Source of the DNA: CF-118 sp035934385
GTDB taxonomy: Bacteria > Chloroflexota > Dormibacteria > Dormibacterales > Dormibacteraceae
Direction of reading: 5' to 3'
Assembly: GCA_035934385.1 (NCBI GenBank)
Contig: DASYXY010000051.1
Location: 1-38,837 of the forward strand
DNA: 38,837 nt
Under the pieces are notes generated by a model that did no database searches, was not told the DNA's origin, and worked only from the letters and a program-made list of their open reading frames with translations. This document shows, piece after piece, positions 22,310 to 29,410 of the stretch (positions within the stretch are counted from its first letter, which is position 1; every line of letters begins with the position of its first letter). The position numbers and the translations under genes were made by a program.

Positions 22310-23821
22310 TTGGATCCGTCTCGTCTCATGCGCAGACTCGGACGGTTCATGGTGGCAGTCCTGGGATCGTCCGTCCTGGCGCTGCCCGGCCCAACCAGCG
22401 TGGTGGCCGCGGGCGTGGTCATGCACCCGACCGTGAGCGATTACGTCCAGGTGAGCACTTCGACCACTCCTCCAAAGGAGTCGGACTGCTTTTCGGTTGG
22501 AAGGCGCTGCTTCACGCCGCAGGCGATCCAGTCGGCCTATGACGTCGCCCCGCTTTACGCCGCTGGACTCGACGGCCGCGGCGAGACGATCGCCATCGTC
22601 GACTCGTACGGCAGCGACACCATCGCTCATGATCTGCACGTCTTCGACCAGGCCTTCGGCATCGCGCCGATGTGCGGCGAGGAGGGCGTTACCTGCACCA
22701 CCGGCATGCCAACGTTCAGCCAGCTGCACCTGCAGGGCTCGCCCGCAACCTCAGCGCCGCCGTCCAGCTCCAACGGCCCTGGACTGGAGAACAAGGCTGG
22801 CTGGGCGCTCGAAGTCTCGCTTGACGTCGAGACCGCGCACGCCATGGCGCCGGGCGCCAACATCCTGCTCGTCACAACTCCGACCGCGGAGACCCTCGGA
22901 CTTCAGGGCTTTCCCGACATGATGAATGCCGAGCAGTTCGTCGTCGACCACCACCTCGCCAACGTGATCTCCCAAAGCTTCGCGTCAGCCGAGGAGGCTT
23001 TCGGCAGCGTGCAATCGCTGCTCAACCTCCGACATGCCTTCATCTCAGCGGCAGCCAATGGCGTGACCGTGCTCGGCTCATCCGGCGACGGCGGCACTGC
23101 CAACGGCACCCTGCAGTCTCTGCTCGGCCCTGGTGCGAACGGCGTCGGCCCGAACCAGCTGATTCCGTTCCCGAGCGTTGAGTGGCCGGCCAGCGACCCG
23201 CTCGTCACGGGCGTTGGCGGCACGTACCTGTGCACCAACCCGACGGCGGCGTCAACCGACCCGCGAACAGTCGACAGCGCGGACCCGCCGACTCCGTGCA
23301 GCGCCCACCCAGGCGTTTCCGAGCGTGGGTGGATCGACGCGGGCGGCGGATTCAGCCACGTTTTTGCCCGCCCTTCGTACCAGGACGCACTACCCGCGGG
23401 CAGCACCCCCATCGGATCGATGCGTGGAGTGCCTGACATCGGTCTTCAGGCGAGCTCTCGCACCGGCGCCCTCATCTACGTCTCATTGCCACCGGACGGC
23501 TCCGGCGGCTTGAGCTGTGGCAGCGTGCCGTGCAGTAGCGGCTGGTACGACATCGGTGGCACCTCACTGAGCTGCCCACAGTGGGCGGCGCTGGTGGCAA
23601 TCGCCGACCAGAAAGCGGGCCACGGTCTTGGCCTCATCAACCCGACGCTGTACAAGATCGCCAACGGCCCGAACTACGCCAACGACTTCTTCGATGTCAC
23701 GACCGGCAACAACCAGACCGTGTCGACAATCCCGGGCTACCCGGCGACAACTGGCTGGGACCCGGTCACCGGGCTCGGTACGCCTAACGCGGCGAACCTG
23801 ATCCCCGACCTCGCTTCGTAG
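22310..23821 (+). CDS. Secreted S53 (sedolisin-type) peptidase
   Basis: A 503-residue protease starting at TTG 22310 after GAAGGGGG (an ATG six codons later is the alternative). Residues 7-38 are a signal peptide (RRLGRFMVAVLG... 'SVVAAG'). The catalytic domain shows E168 and D172 in 'GWALEVSLDVETAHAMAPGA', the oxyanion Asp D260 in 'GSSGDGGTAN', and nucleophile S419 in 'DIGGTSLSCPQWAAL'. The calcium site is near the end ('NDFFDVTTG', 'GWDPVTGLGTPN'). Such enzymes act at acid pH. The usual N-terminal activation propeptide of about 150 residues is missing. The gene ends 11 bases before a strong terminator. Confidence 0.9.
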   Translation: MDPSRLMRRLGRFMVAVLGSSVLALPGPTSVVAAGVVMHPTVSDYVQVSTSTTPPKESDCFSVGRRCFTPQAIQSAYDVAPLYAAGLDGRGETIAIVDSYGSDTIAHDLHVFDQAFGIAPMCGEEGVTCTTGMPTFSQLHLQGSPATSAPPSSSNGPGLENKAGWALEVSLDVETAHAMAPGANILLVTTPTAETLGLQGFPDMMNAEQFVVDHHLANVISQSFASAEEAFGSVQSLLNLRHAFISAAANGVTVLGSSGDGGTANGTLQSLLGPGANGVGPNQLIPFPSVEWPASDPLVTGVGGTYLCTNPTAASTDPRTVDSADPPTPCSAHPGVSERGWIDAGGGFSHVFARPSYQDALPAGSTPIGSMRGVPDIGLQASSRTGALIYVSLPPDGSGGLSCGSVPCSSGWYDIGGTSLSCPQWAALVAIADQKAGHGLGLINPTLYKIANGPNYANDFFDVTTGNNQTVSTIPGYPATTGWDPVTGLGTPNAANLIPDLAS

Positions 23822-23825
23822 TGAC

Positions 23826-24254
23826 CTAACGGAGGGGCTTCCGAACCGGGAGCCCCTCTGCTTTTCCCGGCGGACCCGCGATCGCGGCCCCGAGCACGCA
23901 TGACGCGGCAGGCACCCACGGGGCGAGCCCGAGGGTGAAGATCAGGATCAGAGTCCCGAGAAGGATGATCGCCACCACCGACGGCACTCGGGAGCCCGTC
24001 CTCGCCGAAAGCAGCGGAGCCATCGCGAGCACGGTCACAAAGCCGACCACGGCCACCCCAAACGCGTTCAGGTGGGCGACGTAAGCGGTGCCGTTCGGGC
24101 CGCCTGCGAACAACCCGTAAACAAGGACCACCGCGGAGTACACGCCCGCCAGCCAGGCCAGCACCACCCGCACGCGATAGACGGAGACGCCCACTATGCC
24201 CGCGACGGCGCCGAGCACCGGAAAGCCGCCCAGCCACAGCGCGAACAGCGTCAC
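23826..24254 (-). CDS. Small four-helix membrane protein
   Basis: A 142-residue hydrophobic protein with about four membrane segments ('LFALWLGGFPVLGAVAGIVGV', 'VVLAWLAGVYSAVVLVYGLF', 'AFGVAVVGFVTVLAMAPLL', 'VVAIILLGTLILIFTLG') and a short basic tail. It starts at GTG 24254, which overlaps the stop of the CoxL-like gene as GTGA, so translation is coupled. No family is recognised. It may anchor or serve the oxidoreductase, but this is only inferred from position. Its 3' end overlaps the terminator hairpin of the convergent protease gene. Confidence 0.65.
   Translation of the reverse strand: MTLFALWLGGFPVLGAVAGIVGVSVYRVRVVLAWLAGVYSAVVLVYGLFAGGPNGTAYVAHLNAFGVAVVGFVTVLAMAPLLSARTGSRVPSVVAIILLGTLILIFTLGLAPWVPAASCVLGAAIAGPPGKAEGLPVRKPLR
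23832..23865. terminator. Intrinsic terminator after the S53 protease
   Basis: GAGGGGCT and AGCCCCTC form an 8-bp stem, extended inward by TCC/GGG over a GAACC loop, and followed by TGCTTTTC. It starts 11 bases after the protease stop. The same hairpin lies in the last codons of the convergent membrane-protein gene. Confidence 0.85.
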
Positions 24255-26443
24255 CGGCTGTTCGACCGCGCGTCCTGGATCGCCCCCCAGACCCGCATCG
24301 GATGCAGCGGCATGTCGAGATGGCGCACGCCGAGATGCGCGAGCGCGTCGATCACCGCGTTTTGCACCGCCGGCGTCGAGCCGATGGTGCCCGACTCGCC
24401 GACGCCCTTCGCGCCCAGCGGGTTGAGCGGTGTCGGGGTTTCCATCGTCACGGTCTCCACATGCGGGATCTCGCCGATCGAGGGGATGCCGTAGTCGACA
24501 AAGCTCGCGGTGAGCGGGTTGCCGTCGGCGTCGTATACGAATTCTTCGTACAGCGCCTGGCCTACACCCTGCGCGACCCCGCCGTGTATCTGGCCCTCGA
24601 CGAGCATGTGGTTGAGAACGGTGCCGCAGTCGTCGACCGCGACGTGGCGCACCAGCCGCGCATCGCCTGTCTCCGTGTCGACCTCCACCACGGCGACATG
24701 GCAGCCGAACGGAAACGTCTGGTCGGCCTGCTCGAACTCCGTCTCGACGACAAGCGCTGCCTCGGCCGCCAGCTGTGACCAGGACAGGGCAGTCGCCGGC
24801 ACACCCTTGACGCCGAACCGCCCGTCCTCGAAGCGCACTACGTCGTCGACGCTTGCCTCGAGCCTCCGCGCGGTTTCCTGCTTTGCCTTCTCCACGAGCT
24901 CGATGCAGGCCTTGCGCACCGCGCTGCCACCAACCTGCAGGGAGCGGGATCCGGACGTGCCGAAGCCGCCGCGGACCAGCCCCGTGTCGGACTGGACGAC
25001 ACGGATCGAATCCATCGTCACGCCGAGCAGCTGCGACGCAAGATGCGAGTAGGCGGTCTCATGGCCCTGCCCGCTGGCGGTCGTGCCGGTTGTGATCACG
25101 ATCGAACCATCGGGCTGCGCGGTCGCGGTCGCTGCTTCGCCGGTGTAGAGGACGGCGGTCATCTCCACGTAGGAGGAGATGCCGATGCCGAGCTGCAGAG
25201 TCTGGTTGCGCTCGCGACGCGCCTTCTGCTCCCGCCTCAGCTCTTCGTAGCCGGCGGCTTGCAGCGCGAGCTCGAGCGCGCGTGCGTAGTCGCCTGAGTC
25301 GTAGTTGAGCCCCGTCGGCGTGGTGTGCGGAAATGGTCCGGCGATCAGGTTGCGGCGGCGAAGCGCGGCCGAGTCGATCTCCAGCTCGGCCGCAAGCATG
25401 TCCATCGCCCGCTCGACGATCGCGATGGCCTCCGGCCGGCCGGCGCCGCGGTAGGCCGATAGCACCGCGGTGTTGGTGAACATCGAGCGACCCGCGAAAC
25501 GAACGTTGGGGATGTCGTACACGCTGGGGAGCAGCATCGACGTGAGCACGAGCTGCGGCGGCGCGAGGCCGGCGTACGCGCCGGCGTCGGCGACGGTGTT
25601 CACGTCGAGGCCGACGAGCTTGCCTTCCCGAGTGGCGCCGAGCGCCACGTCGGAGACCAGTGCCCGGCCCTGGCTCATGGCGACCATGTTCTCCGTCCGG
25701 TGCTCGAACCATCGCACCGGCCGCGCGAGCTTCATGGCGACCGCCGCGATGACACTCTGCTCGGGGTACGTCATGAGCTTGGCCCCGAACGCGCCTCCCA
25801 CGTCGCCGGCGATCACTCGCACTTTCTCTTCCGGCAGCCCGAGCGCGGCCGCCACGACGCCGCGCACCCCGAAAGGCACCTGGGTGGAGACCCACAGGCG
25901 AATGCCGCCGTCTCCATCGGGTTCGGCCACGATCGCGTTGCCCTCGATGGGCGCGGCGGCGAGGCGCTGGTTCACGAATCGCCCGCGCACGATGACCTCG
26001 GCGCCGTTCAGCGCACCCTCGTCGCCGAGGTCGAACTCGAATGCGACGTTCTCGCTTTTCTCGGGATCCACGATGACCGGCAGCGGCTCGTAGTCGACCA
26101 CCACCGCGGCCGCGGCGTCGACCGCGGCCTCGCGCGTCGAGCCCACTGCGACTGCGACCAGGTCGCCCACGAAGCTCACCTCGTCGGTGCACAGCCGGGG
26201 CCGCGCGGTCTCGGACTCGAATTTCAGGTCGGCCGCCACGTAAACGGCCTCGACACTGGGAATCTCGCGCGCCGCGCTGACGTCCACAGAGGCAAGGCGC
26301 GCATGCGCCATCGTCGAGCGCACGAACACCGCGTGCAGGCATTGCTCAGGCTGAACGTCGTCGGTGTACTTTCCCCTGCCGGTCACGAGCCGGGGATCCT
26401 CGCGTCGCCGCACCCGCGCTACAAGCGCGCTGCTCACCGCCAC
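24251..26443 (-). CDS. CoxL-like molybdenum hydroxylase large subunit (form II)
   Basis: A 730-residue xanthine-dehydrogenase-family molybdopterin subunit. Marks: 'REDPRLVTGRGKYTDDV' at the start, 'GDVGGAFGAK' (214-222), active-site loop 'AYRGAGR' (330-336), 'GTSGSRSLQVGGSAV' and the catalytic glutamate E683 in 'GAKGVGESGT'. AYRGAGR marks the form-II group, which lacks the selenated-Cys loop of true CO dehydrogenase, so an aldehyde or N-heterocycle is a more likely substrate. The FAD (CoxM) and iron-sulfur (CoxS) subunits are not next to it. It starts at GTG 26443, two bases after the cyclase gene. Confidence 0.93.
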   Translation of the reverse strand: MAVSSALVARVRRREDPRLVTGRGKYTDDVQPEQCLHAVFVRSTMAHARLASVDVSAAREIPSVEAVYVAADLKFESETARPRLCTDEVSFVGDLVAVAVGSTREAAVDAAAAVVVDYEPLPVIVDPEKSENVAFEFDLGDEGALNGAEVIVRGRFVNQRLAAAPIEGNAIVAEPDGDGGIRLWVSTQVPFGVRGVVAAALGLPEEKVRVIAGDVGGAFGAKLMTYPEQSVIAAVAMKLARPVRWFEHRTENMVAMSQGRALVSDVALGATREGKLVGLDVNTVADAGAYAGLAPPQLVLTSMLLPSVYDIPNVRFAGRSMFTNTAVLSAYRGAGRPEAIAIVERAMDMLAAELEIDSAALRRRNLIAGPFPHTTPTGLNYDSGDYARALELALQAAGYEELRREQKARRERNQTLQLGIGISSYVEMTAVLYTGEAATATAQPDGSIVITTGTTASGQGHETAYSHLASQLLGVTMDSIRVVQSDTGLVRGGFGTSGSRSLQVGGSAVRKACIELVEKAKQETARRLEASVDDVVRFEDGRFGVKGVPATALSWSQLAAEAALVVETEFEQADQTFPFGCHVAVVEVDTETGDARLVRHVAVDDCGTVLNHMLVEGQIHGGVAQGVGQALYEEFVYDADGNPLTASFVDYGIPSIGEIPHVETVTMETPTPLNPLGAKGVGESGTIGSTPAVQNAVIDALAHLGVRHLDMPLHPMRVWGAIQDARSNSR

Positions 26444-26445
26444 GA

Positions 26446-28413
26446 TCAGCTACTCGCCTGTTTCCATTCCACCGTCACAACTTCAATCGGCGACGAGACG
26501 CCTTTGACCGCGACCTCGCGCGTCTGCGAAACCGCAAATCCGTACGGCACGGTGTCGCGGCTGACCAGGATCTCGTCCGGTCCAGCGATTGAGGCGATGC
26601 GCGAAGCCTCATGCACGCCGCGACCGCGATAGCTGCCGCCCGACTCGCTGACGCTCGCGGCGTGGACGCCGATCCGGATGCGTGGCGCAAAGCCGTGCTC
26701 CCGGCGATGGATGGCCAGCTTGCGCTGGATCGAGATGGCGCACTCCACGGCCGACCTCGAGTCCGGGAAGGCGACGAAGAAGCCATCGCCGGCGTGGTCG
26801 ACCTCCTCGCCTCCATGCGACGCGAAGCACTCGCGCAAGGATCCATCGAGCCACGTCACCAGGTCCGACCAGGCGTGGTCGCCAATCGCTTCGATGAGCT
26901 GCGTGGAACCTACGATGTCGCTGAAGAGAAGCGTCCGCCGGGCGACTGTGGGCGCATGGGCCGCAGGTTCATTGCGCATCGACGTCGCCAGAGCCTCGGC
27001 CGGCTTGGCGCCTAGGGCTGCGAACGCGGCCATCGCCGCATCGATTTCGCGCCGCGCGCCTGCCTCGTCGCCTGTCACGCGGTGCGCCCGAGCCAGGAGC
27101 AGCCTCACCTCGGCCGCCTCGAATGGGGCGTTGATGGAGAGCCATTCCTTGAGGGCTCGATGCAGGGTCTCGTGCGCGGCCGACTCGCGCTTCGACAGCT
27201 GCACGGTGCCGGTTGACTGCACAGCGAGGACCCGAAGACCGGGCCCGGGATGGGAGGAGGCGATCTCCTCCGCCTCCTTCGCCGCCCGCTCGGCTACCGC
27301 GGTCTGGCCGAGATCGCACGCGATGGTGACGATCGCATTGAGATAGCGCATGCGTTCGAGCACGCCGACCTCTGCGATGGTGAAGCTGGTCGCCTCGAGT
27401 GATCGGAGCGCCGCCTCTTTCTGACCTTGCACAAAAAGCATGAGGGCAGCGCCAGGCTGAGGCTCGCGTCCAAGCTGGTGCGCACGAGCGAACGCGTCGT
27501 CCGCGCCCGCGTAATCGCCGATCCGCGTCCGGACCACGCCTATCTCGTAGTACGCCTCGCCGGCGAAGGTCGGAGTCGACACCTCGAGCTCGCCGGTCGC
27601 GAGCCGTGCCTCGCGCTCGGCGTCGGCGAGTGCGCCTCGTAGGCGCATGAACTCGGCGCGATGCACGCGGCAGATCCCCGAGAAGCCTGTGATGGATTCG
27701 CGCTTGCACCACCGGCTCGCGCTGTCGGACCACTTGATCCCGATCCCAAACTCGCCAGCATCGCGGTAGACGGCGATCGCGTTGCAGTAAACAACCCCTG
27801 TTGCGTAGGGACCCAGCTCGCCTCCGAGCGCGGCCGCGCACGCCTCGTCCATGCACGCATATCCCTCTTCGCTGTGTCCCTCGCCCACGAGGCAGCCGCC
27901 GAGCCAGGAGAGATTCATGGCGACGACGTTCTTGTTGCCGATGCGCGTCCCGAGGTCGATGGCCCTTTCGAACAGACGGCGGCCCTCGTCCCGTTTGCCT
28001 TCCCGGAACGCTTTTCGGCCCTGCACCCTCCATAGAAAACCCAGCTCGGCACACTCGGGCTCGTCTGCCAGCAGCCGCTCCGCCCTTTGCATCCACCCTC
28101 GCGCGGCGGCCGGATCGCCAAGCGCGTTGTTGTACTGGTGACGGATCATCAACGCCACTCCCGCGGCGCGACGTTTATCGCCGGCGGCGGTGAACGCGGC
28201 ATAGGCGCGCTCGAAGGCGTCGATGGATCCGAGGGTGTCGCCACACCAGTCGCGCGCTTTGCCCAGCAGCCTCAGGCCCTCGCCGTCGAGCCCGCCGTCT
28301 TCAGCCTGGGCAACCTTTTCGGCGCCTTCGAGAAGCTTGCGCGCGGCCTCCCAGGTATGCCGCTGCAGCGCCTCTCGACCTGCCTCGACCATCGATTCAG
28401 AAGCCTGGGCCAT
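26446..28413 (-). CDS. TPR protein with C-terminal class III nucleotidyl cyclase domain
   Basis: A 655-residue protein. Residues 1-480 are mostly TPR-like helical repeats ('AFERAYAAFTAAGDKRRAAGVAL', 'GDYAGADDAFARAHQLG', 'AHETLHRALKEWLSI'). Residues 492-655 are a class III cyclase domain with metal Asp D499 ('FSDIVGST') and D543 ('AGDGFFVAF'). The substrate-choosing Lys is replaced by D539, and the transition-state Asn by H601, while Arg R605 is kept ('GVHEASRIA'). Activity and nucleotide are therefore uncertain. ATG 28413 was preferred to upstream starts because the TPR region begins there and TAGAAT lies 10 nt before it. The next gene follows after two bases. Confidence 0.9.
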   Translation of the reverse strand: MAQASESMVEAGREALQRHTWEAARKLLEGAEKVAQAEDGGLDGEGLRLLGKARDWCGDTLGSIDAFERAYAAFTAAGDKRRAAGVALMIRHQYNNALGDPAAARGWMQRAERLLADEPECAELGFLWRVQGRKAFREGKRDEGRRLFERAIDLGTRIGNKNVVAMNLSWLGGCLVGEGHSEEGYACMDEACAAALGGELGPYATGVVYCNAIAVYRDAGEFGIGIKWSDSASRWCKRESITGFSGICRVHRAEFMRLRGALADAEREARLATGELEVSTPTFAGEAYYEIGVVRTRIGDYAGADDAFARAHQLGREPQPGAALMLFVQGQKEAALRSLEATSFTIAEVGVLERMRYLNAIVTIACDLGQTAVAERAAKEAEEIASSHPGPGLRVLAVQSTGTVQLSKRESAAHETLHRALKEWLSINAPFEAAEVRLLLARAHRVTGDEAGARREIDAAMAAFAALGAKPAEALATSMRNEPAAHAPTVARRTLLFSDIVGSTQLIEAIGDHAWSDLVTWLDGSLRECFASHGGEEVDHAGDGFFVAFPDSRSAVECAISIQRKLAIHRREHGFAPRIRIGVHAASVSESGGSYRGRGVHEASRIASIAGPDEILVSRDTVPYGFAVSQTREVAVKGVSSPIEVVTVEWKQASS

Positions 28414-28423
28414 CAGCAGCCGG

Positions 28424-28429
28424 ATTCTA
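28424..28429 (-). promoter_or_regulatory. -10 box of the cyclase-CoxL operon
   Basis: TAGAAT on the minus strand (5 of 6 consensus) lies 10 nt before the ATG, implying a leader of only a few bases. It is back-to-back with the DUF1059 promoter 26 bases away. Confidence 0.45.
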
Positions 28430-28455
28430 GGCGCGCGTGGAAACCGGCCAGTCGA

Positions 28456-28461
28456 TACCCT
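28456..28461 (+). promoter_or_regulatory. -10 box of a leaderless promoter for the DUF1059 gene
   Basis: TACCCT fits TANNNT and ends 7 nt before ATG 28469, the spacing expected for a leaderless mRNA. No ribosome binding site is present. Confidence 0.45.
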
Positions 28462-28468
28462 GTTCGGC

Positions 28469-28648
28469 ATGCAGATGGAGGTGACGTGTCGTTGCGGCTG
28501 GACGACACGCGGCACGAAGGCGCAGGTGGTCGCGAACGTGCAGGAGCACGGCCGGTCCGCGCACCAGACCGAGCTGACGTCAGCGGACGTGCGGGCGATC
28601 TGGCGCGCCGTCCCCGACGGCCCGTCGCGGGGAAGTGCCCAGAGCTAA
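28469..28648 (+). CDS. DUF1059 family small protein
   Basis: A 59-residue protein: 'MQMEVTCRCGWTTRGTKAQVV', 'NVQEHGRSAHQTELT', 'DVRAIWRAV'. The Cys-x-Cys-Gly-Trp opening, the central 'QEHxxxxH' and the C-terminal 'T..DVRAIW' match DUF1059. The two Cys and two His could bind a metal. The role of the family is unknown. ATG 28469 sits 7 nt after a TANNNT box. The start of the next gene lies inside its last codons. Confidence 0.8.
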   Translation: MQMEVTCRCGWTTRGTKAQVVANVQEHGRSAHQTELTSADVRAIWRAVPDGPSRGSAQS

Positions 28649-29222
28649 GCAGCCATCCGGCGGCCGGCGCGGTCGCCAACGGCCCGCCGGCAGGCTGGCG
28701 ACGCTCATGGAGACTCTAGGCCCGCCGCTTTCCACGACGGCCTGGGCGCCGGAGTTCGTCGCCCAGACGCTCGAGATCCTCCCGGTCTTAATGCGCGACG
28801 GCGACCTCTTCTGGCTGAAGCCGATCCACGGCGATTCCCTGCGCATCGGACTCGCCCCGTCATCGAGCCCGAACGACGAGGTGATCGCCGCGATGAGCTG
28901 GTACCCGCTGACGCCTCAGGTCGTGCACTCGACGTCATGGCGGAGCGAGGAGGGTCGCGTGATCCTCACCTACGTGGCGGTGGTCGGGGCGCCGGAAAAG
29001 ATGCCGCCGGGATCGCTCGAGGAGCTCCCGGTGGGCCGCGCCGAGCTCGCGCGCGGCGAGGCGATGGCGGCACCGCGGGCGATCGGGGTCGCGGCCGTGC
29101 TCGAGCACGCGCTGCGCCACCTCGCCTGGCTCCTCCGCGACGACCCCGCCATCGCCGGTGCGCTGGCGGCGTGGCACGACGCGCTCGCGGTCTACGTCCC
29201 CGAACCCTTCCGCGCCCTATGA
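28635..29222 (+). CDS. Conserved hypothetical protein
   Basis: A 195-residue protein starting at GTG 28635, which overlaps the end of the DUF1059 gene by 14 bases, so the pair is coupled. An alternative ATG lies at 28707 (METLGPPL). No family is recognised. It has a basic N-terminus (PRAKQPSGGRRGRQRPAGR), a middle with 'LMRDGDLFWLKPIHGDSLRIGL' and 'VVHSTSWRSEEGRVILTYVAVVGAP', and a C-terminal helix 'VLEHALRHLAWLLRDDPAIAGALAAWHDAL'. Codon use is like its neighbours, which supports a real gene. Confidence 0.68.
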   Translation: MPRAKQPSGGRRGRQRPAGRLATLMETLGPPLSTTAWAPEFVAQTLEILPVLMRDGDLFWLKPIHGDSLRIGLAPSSSPNDEVIAAMSWYPLTPQVVHSTSWRSEEGRVILTYVAVVGAPEKMPPGSLEELPVGRAELARGEAMAAPRAIGVAAVLEHALRHLAWLLRDDPAIAGALAAWHDALAVYVPEPFRAL

Positions 29223-29266
29223 GGCGCGGGTGGAGGCCAGCGGCGAGAGATTCGGCGATCCAGGTG

Positions 29267-29379
29267 GCCCGAATGCGGGCGAAGCGACGAGCAGCGGAGG
29301 GAGCGCATCTCGTCGATGCGTAAGCGAGCAGCGCAGGAGCTGAGCCCGCAGGCGGGCCGCATGGGCGCCGAGGATCCGA
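29267..29379 (+). repeat. Hairpin-rich intergenic element, copy 1 (before malQ)
   Basis: The 188-base gap before malQ holds three hairpins: GCCCG-aatg-CGGGC (29267-29280), CGCATC-tcgtc-GATGCG (29304-29320) and GCCCGC-ag-GCGGGC (29344-29357), then GGGCGCCGAGGATCCGA (29363-29379). Copy 2 before gltB shares GAGCGCATC, GATGCG, GAGNAGCGC, GGCCG and GGGCGC-GA-GAT-CGA in the same order. No coding frame is convincing. Confidence 0.6.
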
Positions 29380-29410
29380 CGCTGGTCCTCCTGCCTGCGC
29401 CTCAAATCTG

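Noticed and set aside
24251..26443. True (form I) carbon monoxide dehydrogenase
   Set aside because: The active-site loop is AYRGAGR, not AYxCSFR, so CO oxidation is unlikely on sequence grounds.
29223..29410. Small protein gene in the gap before malQ
   Set aside because: No frame shows a start with ribosome binding site or recognisable residues; the block is explained better by hairpins shared with the gltB upstream region.
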